From assembly GCA_963678675.1 (NCBI GenBank), contig OY783196.1, positions 14,068,138 to 14,132,137 of the forward strand: a DNA stretch of 64,000 nucleotides. Direction: 5' to 3'. Source of the stretch: Xiphydria camelus (taxonomy: Eukaryota > Arthropoda > Insecta > Hymenoptera > Xiphydriidae). Both the position numbers and the translations under genes were made by a program. Shown one piece after another: positions 33,330 to 45,073 of the stretch. Positions within the stretch are counted from its first letter, which is position 1. Every line of letters starts with the position of its first letter. The notes under the pieces are model-generated. The model had not been told where the DNA came from. It was given only the letters and a program-made list of their open reading frames with translations, and searched no databases.

Positions 33330-34619
33330 CTACAAGCGTGTATACATTTAGAGAAAAGAGAAAGCGATGCAAGGAGAGAAACGATAAAAATTTCGTATAT
33401 CCCTGGCGGAAAAAATTTCTCCAACCTTTCACGTAAACTGTTAAAAAAACTACAACTAAGAACGCCAAAAAACTACAACTTTCTATAGGAAAATTACAGT
33501 ATTTACAAAAAAGTGAGAAATTTGAAACAGATTTGTAGTATCTTGTAGGTTTAGTTTGGTGTAGATTTAACAAATTATTACGAAAATTTACACCAAGATG
33601 AACAACTAACTACAACCATTTATGCCAAAAATTACAACTATCTATAACAATGCAAGATTTGGAACAGGTTTATAGTTTGTTGTAGATTTTCGCATAGACT
33701 TAAATTATAACTTACAGTCGAACCTCGATTATCCGAACTAATTGGTTCTGAACCATGTTCGAATAATCAAAAGTTCAGATAATCAAACAAGTATTTTACG
33801 GCCTGGGATGAAACAATTAAGAGCATGAAACTTATATTAAAAACTTTTTCATTCACTTAAGGGGTAACACCACTCTAGCGGCCGGAAAAAAGGCCTAAAT
33901 TGTATAGTGTTTTACGGGAGTATAAAAAAAGGAATCGAATTTCTGTTTAGAGGGTTTAAGCATGTAATGAAGTATGAAAAACAATTTTTTTATTAGCAAT
34001 TAGATACAAAATGGCGGCTATACAGTCTACTGAATCGCCTTTTTTTAGTACAAAAACGGGCGGACACATATCTCGGAAAGTATAAGACCTGGAACAAAAA
34101 ACCAAAACGATTATTAATCCACATACTATTGCCTATAGAAGTACGTAGTGATTTGTCGTTAATTCAATTCTTACAGTAATGGTGAACTTTTGGAAAAAAA
34201 ATCGAATTTTTGCAAAAAAAAGCCGTAAATTGCTTATAAAAAAAGTTTACATGCAATCAAAAAACGGCTACGTACTTCTCTAAAGAATGTATTTGTGAAG
34301 CTACTGTTAACATTTCATATAGATCCGTGCAATAGTCTAGACGTAGCGTGTCCGCCCACTTTGAAAAAAGTGGTTTCGAGAAAAACGCGTTAAAGTTTTA
34401 CGAGCACTGAAATCATAGATGGGTGAATGCCCCCAAATGAAAGAAAACAGCTTCCAATTTCGGTAAAAAAAAATCAATATTTTTGAAAGAAAACTAGAAT
34501 AAAAGCTTGGTTTACCAATTAAAAACAAATATTTACAGGAGACAGTTCATTTTTGTCATTATTTTTTATTTTATTTAGCTTTTCTTTAAATTTAGCAGTA
34601 GGGGAATCACTCAAAAAGT
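33330..34619. other. Start of the long intron; pogo-like end at 33715
   Basis: No coding exon seen. At 33715 the sequence CAGTCGAACCTCGATTATCC after TA matches pogo/Tigger-type termini; a facing end was not found. 33420-33700 has a degenerate repeat with CTACAACT and GTTGTAG words. The rest is AT-rich. Confidence 0.45.
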
Positions 34620-35205
34620 TAATGGACAAACCAAATTCGGTATAGGGAGTTTTTTGGGTCGCTGATCACGAACCTGAAGTCGGATTTCAAAAATTCAAGA
34701 CGGCGGGTCCAATATGGCGGACGAGATTTTCGAAAATCGACGGATTTATGCCAAATTTGGTATAGGGTTTTATTTGGATTGCTGATCACGCGCGAATATG
34801 AAGTTATATTTGACAAAAATTCAAGATTTTCGAAAATCTCGTCCGCCATGTTGATCCGCCAGTTTGAATTTCTGAAATCTGACTTCAGATTCGTGATCAG
34901 CGACCCAAAGAACCCCAGTATACCAAATTTGACACAAATCCGTCGATTTTCGAAAATCTCGTCCGCCATATTGGATCCGCCATCTTGAATTTTTGAAATC
35001 CGACTTCAGATTCGTGATCAGCGACCCAAAAAACCTCCTATACCAAATTTGGTTTAAGTCCCATTAACTTTTTGAAAATCATGATATCTGGCTGGTTTTT
35101 TGAGATTAAAACAAAAATGTGATGTGATGGTCATATTTTGACACCGGATTCGTGATCAGGAGGCAAAATTACTATGGATAACATATATCGCATCAAAAGC
35201 ATACT
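34620..35205 (+). repeat. Subterminal repeat array, right-end type of the 38361 family
   Basis: Units with GATTCGTGATCAGCGACCC, TATACCAAATTTGG and GTCCGCCATATTGGATCC in both orientations, then GATCAGGAGGCAAAATTACT and a degraded terminus. This is the end of a transposon like 38361-42157. Open frames here are by-products of stop-poor repeats. Confidence 0.75.
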
Positions 35206-35871
35206 CTACTTACGAGCTTACCTTTCATAATGCTCATTCCCTTGTAGAAACATCATTCCCCTGGAACTGTTTTTCCAGGGAAATGACACCAAGGGAATGA
35301 CAAAATATGAGATTATTTTCAATTAAATTTGAACGGGTTGAGCGTCATTATAAGGGTTATACCCAGACATATATTAATATTATCCTTAGTTATTTACTTC
35401 TAGTTCACAACATAATTTCAATATTTGCTAGAACTATTACTTACCAGGGGAATGACAGTTTCAATGTGACTACAGAAAAAATTCTGTAACTTATAGATTA
35501 ACTTGAGAATAAATGCACGTAAACCAATCAGTTTTTGGAAACTCACTGAGCATCACTTGCTACTTACTCTCACCTGGTAAAACAAACCTCTGGCTCCATT
35601 TCCCAGGCATTAATGGAATTTTAATATGTGCAGGGGAATGACATGCATATTGTGGACACGCAAGTTTAACATTTTTTTAGACTTATTAGAGACTTATTAC
35701 TTTTATTCATTTATCTACTACGACTTTTAAACAGTTTTTTGTAGGTAGATCTTAATTTATAGCTGCTTAAGCATACCAAATACTCTTTCACTTTATGTCT
35801 AATGGCTGCAAAGCGAAGGAGATACAAACCAGGGGAATGACAATTTACACCTGAAATATTAAATAAAAACG
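35206..35871. repeat. Spaced repeats of CCAGGGGAATGACA
   Basis: The motif or close variants occur at about 35255 (inverted), 35289, 35444, 35631 and 35829, separated by AT-rich DNA. No gene is seen. It may be an old tandem array with a unit near 190 bp. Confidence 0.5.
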
Positions 35872-38356
35872 GAATTTTGATTTGATTTATTGGATAAACG
35901 CCAATCGGCAATATACAAAGTTTACAACATCCTCCAACAAGGCAAATTAGAATAATTAATGACGCGATGTATCATCCAACATGCTAACTCATCCAATGAT
36001 CCGACCAACTTTTTGATTCCCGCAGTGAAACTCGATACCGAGCAACCAAAGAAGTCGATATCCTAATGACATGTATTTACGATATGCACAGCTCTATTAT
36101 ACGGGCCATACGCTACGTAATTCTTGTTAGATTTCCGAGGCTCCAGTAATCTTCTCGACCTCAGACCAACCCTCGAACATACGAGACCGAAGTCCGCCAA
36201 TATTTCCGGCGAGTCTATAAACCGGTTAACTGTTTTGTAGAAGAACAGCAGTTCAACAATGAGTCTACGACTCTTTAAACTACTAATATTGTACATCTTA
36301 TAAATCTCGCTAAGATCGCATACGTTCGTGTCCCGCAAACGATACAGTAACAGCTTTCAAAATTTTCTTTGTACTTTCTCCACCCGATTAATATGTACAT
36401 CCGTGAATGGAGACCAGACAACCGCACCGTATTCGAGAATTGATCTAACAAACGCCGAATATAACAGAATTAAGGTAGACGCATTTACAAAATCCATTCC
36501 CGACCTGCGAATGAATCCCAACGCACGATAAGCACGAGTGGTTATGTAGTTGATATGAGCATTAAAACTGAACCGGTCGTCAATCCGAATTCCCAGATCC
36601 TTCATCTCACTAACAATATTGAGAGCTTGTCCATTTATGATATAGTTCGGTATTAGCCGACCGTGCGAGCGCGAGAAAGCCATTACAGCACACTTACTAA
36701 CATTCAGATATAATTTATTAGACTCACACTATCTCTTTAATCTGGAGATGTCATTCTGTAACTCACATACGTCACGCTCACTTTCAACAGTTCTAAAAAT
36801 TTTCATATCAACCGCATAGAGCAAAATATCCGAACTAAACTCATTACCTATATCATTAATGAAAATATTGAATAGTGTAGGGCCAAGATGCGAACCTTGT
36901 CGGACTCCTGAAGTTACACTGTATTCGTCGGACAGATGACCCATCATTCTAACCTGCTGATATCTACCAGTCAAGTATGACTCAAGCCAATTCAGGGCAA
37001 CCGAGCGAACACCATAGCCTTTTAATTTATCTAACAAAATTTCATGATTTACCGAGTCAAATGCCTTGCTAAAATCGGTGTACACCGAATATACACTGTG
37101 ACTGTTATTGAGAGCGTCGAGAATGTTATTTACATACCAATATAAATTTGTTGGTGTCGAACGACCACTAATAAACCCATGTTGCTTCGTGGAAATAACA
37201 TTCTTAAATGCAAATGACAATTGTGGTAAAATAATTTTCTCGAATACCTTAGCTATAGCCGACTGAATACATATTGACCAAAAATTTTTGACGTCGGACC
37301 TTGTCCCTGACTTAAAAGTCGGACAGATAAAAGATAATTTCCACGCAGTCGGAAACACTCCAGCCTCAAGTGACTTATCAAAAACATGCGTAATCGGTTC
37401 ACACAATTCATCCGCGCAATTCCGCAAAAGCACATTCGGCACACCATCTGGCCGGGCGCCTTTGTTAACATCGAGATGTGTGAATAGATTATAAACATCA
37501 TCGTAGCGAACCTCGAAATTCGTAATACCTATATCTGACCCGTCACTAACCGGATCACTTTGTGCCACACATGTATAATGAACCCCTTGGTCCCGGAATA
37601 CGCTTTTAAAAAACGATGCGAACAACTCGCTGACGCCAGCACCACCGCTAGCCGATATATCATCCAAGCACATCGTTGACGGGATATCAGCATCATTCCA
37701 CCTTTTATTCTTTATAAAAGCCCAAAAATAGTTTACATTCGACTTGATTCCACTTTCAACACCTCTGATGTAGTTCTGATAACAGGCCCAGCTCAATCTC
37801 CTACAATCAACTCAGTGTATTGAACTCCAGATAGCTGTTTCTCGTCTTCATTAGTTTATGCCTTTTATGAGCAATCTTTTTCAGCGTGATTTTTTGTACT
37901 AACTTTCGTGGAAACCAGGCCGGAAAGCTAGACCGTGTCTTTTTACATAACGGCACATACATGGCTATACCGTTGCTAATCACCTCATTAAGCCATTCCA
38001 CTTTCTCATTTATGCCATTGATTCTATATAAATCCGCCCAATTGTAACTCCAGAAATAACTCCTCAGTGCATCGAAGTTTGCTCTCTTAAAGGCAAAAGT
38101 TGGTGATCCATTGCACATCAGATCCACTTGAGACTTAACTTCAACCTCAAACGCTGGGTGATGATCATCCACCGTACTGAGAGCGTCCGTCTCCATCACT
38201 CGCACATCCAAGTCTGTAAAGCATTGGTCCAGCATCCGGTTGGACGAATCGACGATATTATTACATTGCAAACATCCTAAGAGAACAAGCTTTCCAGAGA
38301 CCAACAGCTCTCACTCATCCCGTTGTTGACTGTTGAATAAGTTATAATCACCAACG
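35872..38356 (-). pseudogene. Jockey-like LINE ORF2, main part, degraded
   Basis: Reads right to left from the end of the endonuclease through RT to the C-terminus. The endonuclease end has VGDYNLFNS and STVDDHHPAFEV. RT has GARPDGVPNVLL, STKQHGFISGRST, VYTDFSKAFDSVNH, VTSGVRQGSHLGPTLFN and LLYAVDMKIF, where the catalytic YADD is YAVD, so polymerase activity would be lost. The thumb follows (MAFSRSHGRL, DLGIRIDD, VRSILEYGAVVWSP). Stops and frameshifts lie near 38320, 37800, 36730 and 36350. The 3' end is an AATAAATCAAATCAAAA-like tail near 35872. The 5' part lies at 42162-42500 beyond an inserted transposon. Confidence 0.9.
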
Positions 38357-38360
38357 ATTA

Positions 38361-38820
38361 CACAGTCACACAAAAAAAAAGTGGGGTATACATTTGATGA
38401 GATATATGCTATCCGTAGTAATTTTGCCTCCTGATCACGAATCCGGTGTCAGAATGTGGCCATCACGTCACAATTTTTTTAACCCCAAAAAACCAGCCAA
38501 AAATCATGTTTTCAAAAAATGAATGGATTTAAACAAAATTTGGTATAGGAGGGTTTTTTGGGTTGCTGATCATGAAACTGAAGTCAGATTTCAAAAATTC
38601 AAGATGGCAGATCCAATATGGCGGACAAGATTTTCAAAAATCAACGGATTTATGTCAAATTTGGTATAGGGACGTTTTTTGGGTCGCTGATCACGAAACT
38701 CCGGAAAGCCGGCACCACCGGCCCGGCCCGGTCCCGATCCCTTCCATCTGAAGTCGGATTTCAAACATTCAAGATGGCGGATCCAATATGGCGGACGAGA
38801 TTGTTACCAAATTTGCTATA
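38361..38820 (+). repeat. Left TIR and subterminal repeats of the DDE transposon
   Basis: The reverse complement of 41540-42157 in outline. It has a short foreign insert (AAAGCCGGCACCACCGGCCC) at about 38704-38745. Confidence 0.8.
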
Positions 38821-39132
38821 AAGCGACAACAAATGTTTAATTTATCAATCAATCCGTCTATCTATCTATTAACTGGTCCTTAGTTCATTAAGTAGCCTAA
38901 TTACTAACTTCTTATTGTACTATCCTACACTATCACTTAATTTTTATCTCAGCATCTCACTAACACCATAACTCTCTATCTCCTTCCTCACAAACTCACT
39001 ATCGCACCTACTATCTATCTTCCTACCCCCCCCCCCCTCATCTTCCCTTCTCGATATCTCATAATCTTACGATCTTACTAACTCCTTCGTCTCGCTAACC
39101 TACCTTCTTTAGATCCCCTAACGACTTCTAAT
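38821..39132. other. 3' region of the transposase
   Basis: Pyrimidine-rich CTATCT and CCTACC repeats and a run of 11 C at about 39027. No gene. Confidence 0.5.
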
Positions 39133-41092
39133 CTACCTTCTTTCGGCTATATCTTGTTTTTTTTCCTCGAACGATCTTCTCACAGATTTTCCGCTCAATT
39201 GCTTTTTTTGGTTCTTGCGTGTCTCTCTTTTAAGTGACCAGCAATAGTCCGCCAACATATGATCATCCCATTTTCCTTGGTATCGATTTTCCATGACTTT
39301 TATGTCTTGGTGAAAGCGTTCACCTTGTTCCTCACTATAATCACCAAGGTTGTCTGGGAAATCATCGATATGAGAGTCTAAGAAATGTAGTTTCAAGTTC
39401 ATTAAGCAGCCTAGTTTTTTAAAATTCACAGCCATTTTCTTGACTATTTGTTTGTAGTTGGCTTTTTTTAATTCCCAAAAAGTTTTTGACACTTCTTTAA
39501 AAATCGTCCAAGCAGCTTTCTCAACGTCGTCCATTTTAGTAATAAATTATGTATCTTGGAACAGCTTTCTAATTTGCGGGCCGTCAAATACTTCTTCTTT
39601 GATTATAGCCTCGGAATATTTTGGGAATTTTTCGGATAAATACCGGAAACATTTGCCTTCTTTGTTTAAGGCTTTTATAAATTGATTTATAAGCCCAAGT
39701 TTTATGTGGAGAGGAGGGATGAGAACTTTTTTTGGATTTATTAAGGGCTCAAACAGTACATTATCCTCACTAGCAGTAAACGACCTTCTTGCCAGCCAAA
39801 TCTTCTTTCTGTAGTGGTGTTCTCTATCTCTACTATTCCACAGACACCTATAGCAAGGATAACATGTGTACCCAGACTGTTGCCCAAGCAATATCGTTAA
39901 CATTTTTAAATCTCCGCATATATCCCAGTTATGTTCAGCATACTTTATTTTCTCCAAAAGCTTTTTCATTTTCTCATAATGCTCTTCCATGACTGTTGAA
40001 TGAGCTATTAGAATGGGGGCATAAACATTGGTGTTATGCAGCAAAACAGCCTTTATGCTACGTTTCGAAGAATCCATGAACAATCTCCAGTATTTAGGAT
40101 TGTATTGATTTTTCTTACATTTATTTATTAAACCTTTTACATTAGTGCAATATGCAAATGACATTGTATTATCCATTGTAAAGTATTTTCCGAATTCTTC
40201 GTCTCTGTGTCTATAAAATGAAACTCTTATTTCTGGCTGAAGTAAGTTTCTCTTTTTTAAAAATGAAGCTAGATGCTCTGCACCGTCTTTGGCTAAACCT
40301 AAATCTCGAACAAGATCATTAAGTTCCGGCTGTGATACTAATTTTGGTTTTGGTTGACGATCATATGGGAGGAATTCGTTGTTTTCATTGCTGTCACTAC
40401 TATCAACACCATTATCGGTAGCACTCTGTTCGTCAGATACGTCGTCGTTTGATTCTTGTTCGGCAGATTCGCATTCTACGTTTTTGACATTATCTGATGA
40501 TATGCAATCATCGATTTCTATAGCACCAGCAGCAAGTAATTCAGAGTCAGGATTTGCCTCAATTGGTTTTGTCACCGATGAAACATCCACGTAAGAAATT
40601 CTATATTTACTTTTGCGGTTATGCCCTGTCACGTCATTCATACAAAAATAACAGTCATTTTTGCTATGCGGTCTATTCCATAATGCTGGTCTAGAATATT
40701 TGATGACCTTCTCATCCTTGCCATACAACATTATTCTGCAAGAACTGCAGATGACATGCGGAACCTATTTCGTTTCCTGGTTAAGTACCTCAAGACCAAA
40801 ACAATCTTTATACATTGTTTAAATTCTGTCACTTATAGCCTCTGTTACTCACTACGTATTTACAACAAATATAACAAAATACATCACAGTTTTTATCACA
40901 ATTATGAAATCGCCTTGCACCGTATGATTCATTTCTTGTAGCATTATACTCTACATGAGCCAAGTCACCAACACATCTAGAGCTACGGTCGAATGATGAC
41001 GACGATCGCGACCCCGCTTTCTCACACTGTCCGATCGCCGATACTGGGTTTCTGAGTCCCTGCACCGTAACCTTTCTTCTTGTGCCTTCCAT
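39133..41092 (-). pseudogene. DDE transposase, CMC/Chapaev-like, broken
   Basis: Reads right to left from the ATG at 41092 (MEGTRRKVTVQG). Zinc-binding start: CDVFCYIC, VPHVICSSC, then PHSKNDCYFCMNDVTG. Core: LFMDSSKRSIKAV (first Asp), ICGDLKMLTILLGQQ (second Asp) followed by CYPCYRCLW, a C-x2-C typical of CMC and related transposases, then PPLHIKLGLINQF, HFLDSHIDDFP, and EEQGERFHQD with the Glu, ending MLADYCW. Insects and Hydra carry many copies. Breaks: frameshift near 40820, a stop at about 40770, and one in-frame TAA at 39547-39549 splitting off the last 133 residues. The motif assignment of the triad is an inference. Confidence 0.75.
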
Positions 41093-41540
41093 GATGGCTA
41101 AAGTAAACCAAAACGTACCGGAAGGTAGATCTGAACCTATCTAAATCTAGTCTTCAAGATTGAAGGACTTGCACCTAAATGTACTGTATCTGTACGTGAT
41201 ACCTGTCGCTATGCTTACGTTAGACCAAATTGACTCGACGCAGGAACTTGGTTGCCTTGATGACTGTTAGTTGAGACGAGGAACACGACACGATGATGTT
41301 GACAATACACTGACGAAGACGCGGTTGGCTCCGTCTTATATAGTTAGACTGTAACGGTAATTAGTCTACGGAGGGGATAGCGTGGGCGACGCCATGCACC
41401 CTGATGAACTAAAGGATAGTGACGTAGTAGAGTGTGAGCTGATGCGGTGTGCTCTGATTGGCTGGAGGAGAATGACGGTGGAAAGAGAGATGACGCTGGA
41501 GAATTTCCGAGGTCCGTACCTAACGGTTTAGAAATCCAGG
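41093..41540 (-). promoter_or_regulatory. 5' region of the transposase gene with shared promoter block
   Basis: Upstream of the ATG it has GGCTCCGTCTTATATAG (TATA-like) and, further out, GGAGGGGATAGCGTGGGC at 41372-41389. Similar blocks stand before the ORFs at 58593 and 63671. Confidence 0.5.
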
Positions 41541-42161
41541 TGACTCGTATCCGCCATCTTGAATTTTTGAAATCTAACTTCAGATTCGTAATCAGCGATC
41601 CAAAAAAAACCCCTATACCAAATTTGGCGTGAATCCGTCGATTTTCGAAATTCTCGTCCGCTATATTGGATCCGCCATCTTGAATTTTTGAAATTTGACT
41701 TCAGATTCGTGATCAGCGACCCAAAAAACCTCTCTATACCAAATTTGGCATGAATCCGTTGATTTTCGAAAATCTCGTCCGCCATATTGGATCACCCTTG
41801 AATTTTTGAAATTTAACTTCAGATTCGTGATCAGCGACCCAAAAAAACCCCTTATACCAAATTTGGTATGAATCCGTCGATTTTCGAAATTCTCGTCCGC
41901 TATATTGGATCTGCCATATTGAATTTTTGAAATCTGACTTCAGATTCGTGATCAGCGACCCAAAAAACCCTCTTGTACCAAATTTTTTCTAAATCCATTA
42001 ATTTTTTGAAAATATGATTTTTGGCTGGTTTTTTGAGGTAAGAAATGGTGACGTGGTGGCCACATTCTGACACTGGATTCCTGATCAGGAGGCAAAATTA
42101 CTACGGATAGCATATATCGCATCAAATGTATACCCCACTTTTTTTTGTGTGACTGTGATCA

Positions 42162-42500
42162 GTTTGCAATCCGCATGCTTTCTTTTGATGAATTTGACCG
42201 TAGATAGGTGATGACGATATACCTGGGCACTGGACAAAGGTGGAATATAGACACAACCCACGCCTAAATTGCAGTCGCCAGCTCTAATTTTTACATAAAC
42301 TTGCTCAATATTATCTTTATCAATCTGGACTGGCTCCGGAATAATATCTTTTTTAATGGCTATAAACACGCCGCCACCTCGTGTATACGAACTAGTGGCC
42401 CGGTCTCTGTCTTTTCTAAAAATCGGGTAACATTCATCCACGACTTCGCCATCCATAATCAATCCTCATTTATCAATTCAGTGAAGTAATTCAATTGAGT
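42162..42500 (-). pseudogene. Jockey-like LINE ORF2, endonuclease N-terminal part
   Basis: The 5' piece of the LINE at 35872-38356. It shows ECYPIFRKDRDRATSSYTRG, GGVFIAI, VYVKIRAG and VGCVYIPPLS, the first half of an APE endonuclease. It ends at DCKLI, where the transposon 38361-42157 was inserted. The start of ORF2 and all of ORF1 are absent, so the LINE was 5' truncated near 42500 when it integrated. Confidence 0.85.
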
Positions 42501-42699
42501 GAATAGTAATTGAACGGTACGAGCGGATCATCTTGTTTTGTATCAAGCACCAATCCAATTTAGCTTTTATGTCACAACATTAAAAGATTCACTTGAATCT
42601 TTTAACTACAGTCGATTCGATAAAAATATCGTCACCCAAAGCGAGTCGATCAGAATCATTGATTGCAGGTGGACGTATGATTTCAACGTACGTGTAATG

Positions 42700-43530
42700 C
42701 ATTAGGCGTACAAATAAGTTTTAGGACATTTTTGCAAAAATTAAAAATTTATTTTTGAAAAAAGTAAAATATATTTATTCGTCAAAATAATCCCCCTCAC
42801 TTTCAATGACCTTCAGCCATCTTTTAGGCAATTCACGGATGCCTTCCGCAAAGAAAGTTTCATCTTGCGAGATGAGGAAGTTAGCGGCCCATTTTTGGAC
42901 TTCTTCAAATGTTTTGAATCGCACACCAGACAATTCGTTTTGCATTTTCCGAAACAAGTGAAAATCAGTTGGAGCTGAGTCTGGTGAATACGTCGGGTGT
43001 GGTACAACTTCCCATACAAGAGCCATTAACGTATCCCTGACCGGTCGACCCATATGAGGCCTGGCATTGTCATGGAGCAATTTTACTGGATGTTTTGCTT
43101 TGCCAGTAAATGGACGCTTTTGGTCAATTTCTTAGTCCAATCGTATTAATTGTTGATGATGGCTATCGGCAGTAACTGTCTGGCCAGGTTTCAGAAGTTC
43201 ATAATGGAGTACACCTTTCATATCCCACCATACACACAGCATGACTTTGTTACAGTGAATATTGCGCTTTGGCGTCGATGTCGTCGGCTCGCCGGGGTCA
43301 ACCCAGTGATATGTGCGTTTCGGATTATCAAAATAAATATACTTTTCATCGCCGGTCACAATTTTCTACAAAAAAAACTTTCTTTGTTGCTTGTTGTAGT
43401 GATTCAAACATGTCAAGACAGCTATTTTTATTTGCTTGAGTCAAAGAGTATGGCATCCACTTTGTTCCTTTTCGAATCTTTCCCATTGCTTTTAAGCGAT
43501 AGGAAATAGTTTGTAGTTACTCCTATGAAG
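42700..43530 (-). pseudogene. mariner transposase, 5' truncated
   Basis: Same family as 20413-21408. It has [33 protein letters not shown], a stop, LHDNARPHMGRPVRDT, YSPDSAPTDFHLF and VIESEGDYFDE, ending at 42775. The TIR at about 42707-42724 reads TAGGCGTACAAATAAGTT. The N-terminal third is missing; a piece of a different mariner abuts at about 43530. Frame breaks include a stop near 43132 and one near 43368. Confidence 0.88.
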
Positions 43531-43534
43531 GCAG

Positions 43535-43840
43535 AGTGAAAAGTTCAACACTTTTCTAATAGATGGTGGTGCGCCCCAAAGTCTGTAAAGTAGCCCCCTG
43601 CTGCGGCGATGATTTCTTCGTTTGATGAGAATTTTTCTCCAGATAGCCATTTTTTCAAGTTTGGTAAGAGAAAGAAGTCGCAGGGAGCTAAATCCGGTGA
43701 ATAAAGTGGATGCGGCAACAATTCGAACTTCAAATCGACCAATTTCGCTGTGGCAGCGGCAGACGAATGGACAGGTACATTGTCGTGGTGGAACAGCTTT
43801 GTTCATTACAAGCGTGTTCGCATAATGACAGCAAAATTGC
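43535..43840 (-). pseudogene. Second mariner type, C-terminal fragment
   Basis: Encodes VPVHSSAAATAKLVDLKFEL, HPLYSPDLAPCDFFLLPNLK, EKFSSNEEIIA and a short C-terminus. The DLAPCDFFLFP style belongs to another mariner subfamily than its neighbour. Only the last third of the protein remains; the downstream TIR is missing and the upstream side meets a piggyBac-type MITE. Confidence 0.8.
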
Positions 43841-43846
43841 ATTAAC

Positions 43847-44176
43847 ACGTTAGCTGCCATGACACCCGACACTTGGGTTTCAGTACACGTGGTCCAATAC
43901 GTACTGAAACACATATACTGACCCAGGTTGGACAGGTTATAACTCGAAGTTTTGAGGCCCGGCATTTGGGTATCGGAGCCCTGAACCAGTCCAGGCTCTC
44001 CAACCCATAAGTATAGGTCTTCATTTTTAAAACCATATTTTGAGGTTGTTTTTAGGTAAGAGAGTAAAAAACAATAACAATTCATAATTATAATACAATT
44101 TTGTTTATTTAAACGAAAGAAATTATTTGGGCCAGAGAATAATGATTTTTTTTGTATCATTTGGGCAGTTAACATG
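43847..44176. mobile_element. piggyBac-type MITE (330 bp)
   Basis: Starts after TTAA (43843-43846) with CACGTTAGCTGCC and ends GGGCAGTTAACATG; the right TTAA has decayed to TATA. Same TIR family as 28384-28805. Confidence 0.65.
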
Positions 44177-45073
44177 TATACAATTATTATTACCTGCTGT
44201 TTCCGCTCTAATAATCATTTCGTTAGAATATTATATTATAACTGTCCCTCACAGCACAACACTTTTCAGGAAGGTTTCAGGAACATGACGAGCATGTAAC
44301 TGATATGTGCAAGAATAGTCCCACTGTAGTCCTTTTGTAAAATGTTTGAAAAGATTTCACAGATATTCCTACAGAGCACGAAATCTGAACAAACGTCAAC
44401 CAGACGTCCTTTTGCTGAGCTCCTCTGAAGACCTTTTTGAACGTCTCGTAAAGCTCCAATGAACGTCTCTAGGGGAGCTAATAATGACGTTAAGGGGAAC
44501 TTCAGAGGACGCTCCAGAAAGGTTGTATAGCCGTATTTTTCTGATACAAGTTCTATGAATTTGCTGGACCGTTATTAGTCAAATTTATTATATCAATCTT
44601 GCATAATGCAAATAATTCATTATCGAATCGTTCAAACGAGACCGTGTACACTCAGGGAAATAATTGTTCATGTCGAATTGTGAAACGGTCCACATTACGT
44701 GTGACATGCGGTTACGGCCCTGACTCGAATAGTCACGTGACCTTCAAAGAAGAGCTCTGTTTGGCTCTCACGATAAAGGCGTTTATTCAGGATCGTAGCT
44801 GTATGTTACTTATAATAGCGCCCGTATTATAAAACCGAACAATTTTTCTTTGAAATGAATAATTATTTTTCTTAATGTACATGTTCTCGCTGCAGCAAGA
44901 GGTTATACTGATAAGAGAAATAATAGTATGTACTCGTATAGGAAAAATATTTTCTCGCATTAAATCAATGTCATTAAATCCTGATATCAAACTTATCCGA
45001 TTCCTCCAAAATTTATCATAAGTTCTTCAACTATTTAAAATTATTAAGGACATCATGAGCTTCATTTACCATA
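44177..45073. other. No gene seen
   Basis: 44260-44530 contains ACGTC and CTTTTG-rich words such as GAACGTCTC that recall 48040-48230. The rest is AT-rich without motifs. Confidence 0.4.

Larger units (their letters stand above)
38361..42157 (-). mobile_element. DDE transposon (CMC/Chapaev-like) inserted in the LINE
   Basis: Ends CACAGTCACACAAAAAAA and the complement, with long inverted and subterminal regions of 200-350 bp that contain the GATCAGCGACCC repeats. The 4-bp flanks are ATTA (38357-38360) and ATCA (42158-42161). Taking out the element and one flank joins the LINE endonuclease frame exactly (DCKLI to VGDYN). A CAC start and 4-bp duplications fit Chapaev-type CMC elements; the class is an inference. 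It contains one transposase gene, broken. Confidence 0.8.

Noticed and set aside
33127..33573. 140-residue minus-strand ORF overlapping the MCC exon
   Set aside because: It starts in intron sequence and runs through the MCC exon in a different frame; the MCC frame has homology and splice sites.
34619..34988. Overlapping ORFs on both strands (also at 38563-38821, 41528-41785, 52364-52612)
   Set aside because: They read through subterminal DNA repeats of the 38361 transposon family; the same text appears in both directions and several frames.
43492..44175. 227-residue minus-strand ORF
   Set aside because: A chance frame across a mariner fragment and a piggyBac-type MITE; the real mariner reading is in another frame.
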